DNA of 64,000 nt from AWTP1-18 sp036504515. Its GTDB lineage: Bacteria; Pseudomonadota; Gammaproteobacteria; Burkholderiales; Rhodocyclaceae. The notes under the pieces were generated by a model. That model was given only the letters and a program-made list of their open reading frames with translations, searched no databases and was not told where the DNA came from. Positions 61,927 to 64,000 of this stretch are shown piece after piece; within the stretch, counting starts at the first letter, position 1, and the number at the start of each line of letters is the position of its first letter. The stretch is taken from the NCBI GenBank assembly GCA_036504515.1, contig DASXVA010000001.1:806001-870000 (forward strand). Reading direction: 5' to 3'. Made by a program: the position numbers and the translations under genes.

Positions 61927-63993
61927 ATGACTCACAAGAAATTAGCCATGTTTGACCCGACCCTGGTGAAGCCTGCCATCGTCGATTCCTTTCGCAAGCT
62001 CAGCCCTGCTGTGCAATGGCGCAACCCTGTCATGTTCGTGGTGTACGTGGGCAGTATTCTCACCACGGCATTGTGGATTCAGGCCCTGACCGGGCAGGGC
62101 GAAGCGCCTTCTGGCTTCATCCTCACGGTATCTCTCTGGTTGTGGTTTACGGTGCTGTTCGCCAATTTCGCCGAAGCCTTGGCCGAAGGCCGCAGCAAGG
62201 CCCAAGCCGCTTCCCTGCGTGGCTTGAAAAAGGAAACCTGGGCAAAGAAACTGCATGAGCCTCGCCATGGGGCCGAATGGCACACCGTGCCAGCCTCCGA
62301 TCTGCGCAAGGGCGATGTGATCTGGGTCCAGACGGGAGAGACCATTCCTGCGGATGGCGAGGTAATCGAAGGTGTGGCCTCGGTGGACGAGTCCGCCATC
62401 ACCGGTGAATCGGCCCCGGTTATCCGTGAATCCGGCGGTGACTTTTCCGCCGTCACTGGCGGGACACGGGTCCTGTCTGACTGGATCGTGGTCAAGGTGA
62501 CGGTCAATCCGGGAGAGACTTTTCTTGATCGCATGATCTCCATGGTGGAAGCCGCCAAGCGGCAGAAAACTCCCAACGAAATAGCCCTCACCATTTTGCT
62601 GGTGGCCTTGACCATCGTCTTTCTCGGTGTGGTCGTGACGCTGTTGCCCTTCTCTATATTCAGTGTGACTGCGGCCGGTTCCGGGACACCCATCACCATT
62701 ACCGTATTGATCGCTTTGCTTGTCTGCCTGATTCCCACCACCATCGCCGGTCTGCTGTCGGCCATCGGTGTGGCGGGCATGAGCCGCCTGATGCAGGCCA
62801 ATGTGATTGCTACATCCGGCCGTGCCGTAGAAGCCGCGGGGGATGTGGATGTCCTGCTGCTGGACAAAACCGGGACCATCACTTTAGGCAATCGGCAGGC
62901 CGCGGCTTTCATTCCCGCCCAATGGGTGACTGAGGCCGAGCTGGCAGATGCCGCTCAATTGGCCTCCCTTGCCGATGAAACGCCCGAAGGCCGCAGCATT
63001 GTGGTGCTGGCCAAGCAGAAGTTCAATCTGCGGGAGCGGGACATTCAGGCTCTGGATGCCCATTTCGTCCACTTCTCGGCCCAGACCCGCATGAGCGGCG
63101 TGAACCTCGGTGAGCGGCAGATCCGCAAAGGAGCCGGCGATGCCATTCGCCAGTATGTGGAATCCCAGGGCGGCACCTTTCCTCCTTCGGTGTTGGTCAG
63201 TGTTGACGATGTAGCCCGGCGCGGCAGCACACCGCTGGTGGTGGCCGAAGGCGCCAAGGTGCTGGGCGTCATCGAACTCAAGGACATCGTCAAGGGCGGC
63301 ATCAAGGAGCGCTTCTCCGAGCTGCGCCGCATGGGCATCAAGACGGTGATGATCACCGGTGACAACCGCCTTACCGCTGCTGCCATTGCTGCCGAGGCTG
63401 GCGTGGACGACTTCCTCTCGGAAGCCACTCCGGAAGCCAAACTGGCCCTGATCCGCCAACACCAGGCCGAAGGCCGCCTGGTGGCCATGACCGGCGACGG
63501 TACCAACGATGCCCCCGCCCTGGCCCAAGCCGATGTGGCCGTCGCCATGAATACCGGCACGCAAGCCGCCAAGGAGGCCGGGAACATGGTGGATCTGGAC
63601 TCCAATCCCACCAAGCTGATCGAGATTGTCGAGACCGGCAAGCAGATGCTGATGACCCGCGGCTCCCTGACTACCTTCAGCATTGCCAACGATATCGCCA
63701 AGTATTTCGCGATTATCCCGGCTGCCTTTGTCAGTACCTATCCGCAGCTCTCCGCTCTCAACGTGATGGGACTGGCCAGCCCGGCCTCGGCGATTCTCTC
63801 GGCGGTGATCTTCAACGCCCTGATCATCATGTTCCTCATTCCGCTTGCTCTGAAGGGCGTCAAGTACCGGCCCCTCGGCGCCGCCATCCTGCTCCGGCGC
63901 AACCTGCTGGTGTATGGCCTGGGTGGTGTGATCGTTCCCTTCATCGGCATAAAACTGATCGACATGGCCATTGCTGTTGCTGGTTTGGCGTAG
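61927..63993 (+). CDS. kdpB: K+-transporting P-type ATPase subunit KdpB
   Basis: KdpB is the P-type ATPase that drives potassium uptake by KdpA. The 688-aa protein has the actuator motif ITGESAPV (about residues 158-165), the phosphorylated Asp in LLLDKTGTITLGN (about 315), and the hinge MTGDGTNDAPALAQADVAVAMN. AAGGAG is 8 nt before the ATG. The window ends 7 nt after the stop, so kdpC and the kdpDE regulators, if present, lie outside. Confidence 0.96.
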   Translation: MTHKKLAMFDPTLVKPAIVDSFRKLSPAVQWRNPVMFVVYVGSILTTALWIQALTGQGEAPSGFILTVSLWLWFTVLFANFAEALAEGRSKAQAASLRGLKKETWAKKLHEPRHGAEWHTVPASDLRKGDVIWVQTGETIPADGEVIEGVASVDESAITGESAPVIRESGGDFSAVTGGTRVLSDWIVVKVTVNPGETFLDRMISMVEAAKRQKTPNEIALTILLVALTIVFLGVVVTLLPFSIFSVTAAGSGTPITITVLIALLVCLIPTTIAGLLSAIGVAGMSRLMQANVIATSGRAVEAAGDVDVLLLDKTGTITLGNRQAAAFIPAQWVTEAELADAAQLASLADETPEGRSIVVLAKQKFNLRERDIQALDAHFVHFSAQTRMSGVNLGERQIRKGAGDAIRQYVESQGGTFPPSVLVSVDDVARRGSTPLVVAEGAKVLGVIELKDIVKGGIKERFSELRRMGIKTVMITGDNRLTAAAIAAEAGVDDFLSEATPEAKLALIRQHQAEGRLVAMTGDGTNDAPALAQADVAVAMNTGTQAAKEAGNMVDLDSNPTKLIEIVETGKQMLMTRGSLTTFSIANDIAKYFAIIPAAFVSTYPQLSALNVMGLASPASAILSAVIFNALIIMFLIPLALKGVKYRPLGAAILLRRNLLVYGLGGVIVPFIGIKLIDMAIAVAGLA

Positions 63994-64000
63994 TACGGAC

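Overview
The window reads as a chromosomal stretch of a GC-rich betaproteobacterium, most plausibly in or near the Rhodocyclales. This rests on gene order and gene families: LysM-dprA-smg beside topB, rpsU-yqeY-dnaG-rpoD followed by a CAU-anticodon tRNA, yggS-proC-yggT-yggU beside pilT/pilU, a long Lys/Ala/Pro-rich extension on RpoD, and liv, cytochrome c and kdp genes. No rRNA is present, so the placement is inference. Most of the window is conserved core genome.

Layout. 1-7.2 kb: 3' end of an RhlE-type helicase, an acetate/succinate-type permease, topB, and the LysM-dprA-smg operon. 7.3-13.5 kb: def, fmt, htpX, a phosphatase/cardiolipin synthase pair, a LexA-family repressor with a palindrome-rich promoter, folB, plsY. 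13.5-19.9 kb: tsaD divergent from the macromolecular synthesis operon rpsU-yqeY-dnaG-rpoD, then tRNA-Ile2. 19.9-22.55 kb: the only clearly accessory segment, an islet of small genes that includes a DUF5710 protein coupled to an unrecognised 291-aa protein. 22.55-32.4 kb: apbC, metG, acylphosphatase, a 2-Cys peroxiredoxin with an OxyR-like site, dnaE-wbuC-maoC, dcd. 32.4-45.4 kb: a large PLP decarboxylase, the yggU-yggT-proC-yggS operon, pilT, pilU, a soluble zinc-binding chemoreceptor, an rlmL-hemJ-SDR operon, a ferredoxin reductase, a LapA-family protein. 45.5-50.8 kb: complete branched-chain amino acid ABC transporter (livFGMHK) and a small cytochrome c. 51-57.6 kb: a universal stress protein, an Xre regulator, a PAS-GGDEF-EAL protein, and a FecR-OmpA-patatin envelope operon. 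57.7-64 kb: ilvD, then kdpF-kdpA-kdpB preceded by an extra 30-codon membrane ORF.

How it fits together: information processing (dnaE, dnaG, rpoD, topB, metG, def/fmt, tsaD) is interleaved with surface motility (pilT/pilU), signalling (chemoreceptor, c-di-GMP enzyme), envelope lipid genes (plsY, clsB, patatin), and nutrient or ion uptake (liv, kdp).

The observations most worth a second look are the LexA-like promoter with two nested palindromes, the islet downstream of the tRNA, the OxyR-type tetrad at the peroxiredoxin promoter, the shared basic Lys/Ala/Pro tails on RpoD, TopB and a small islet protein, and several overlapped micro-ORFs.
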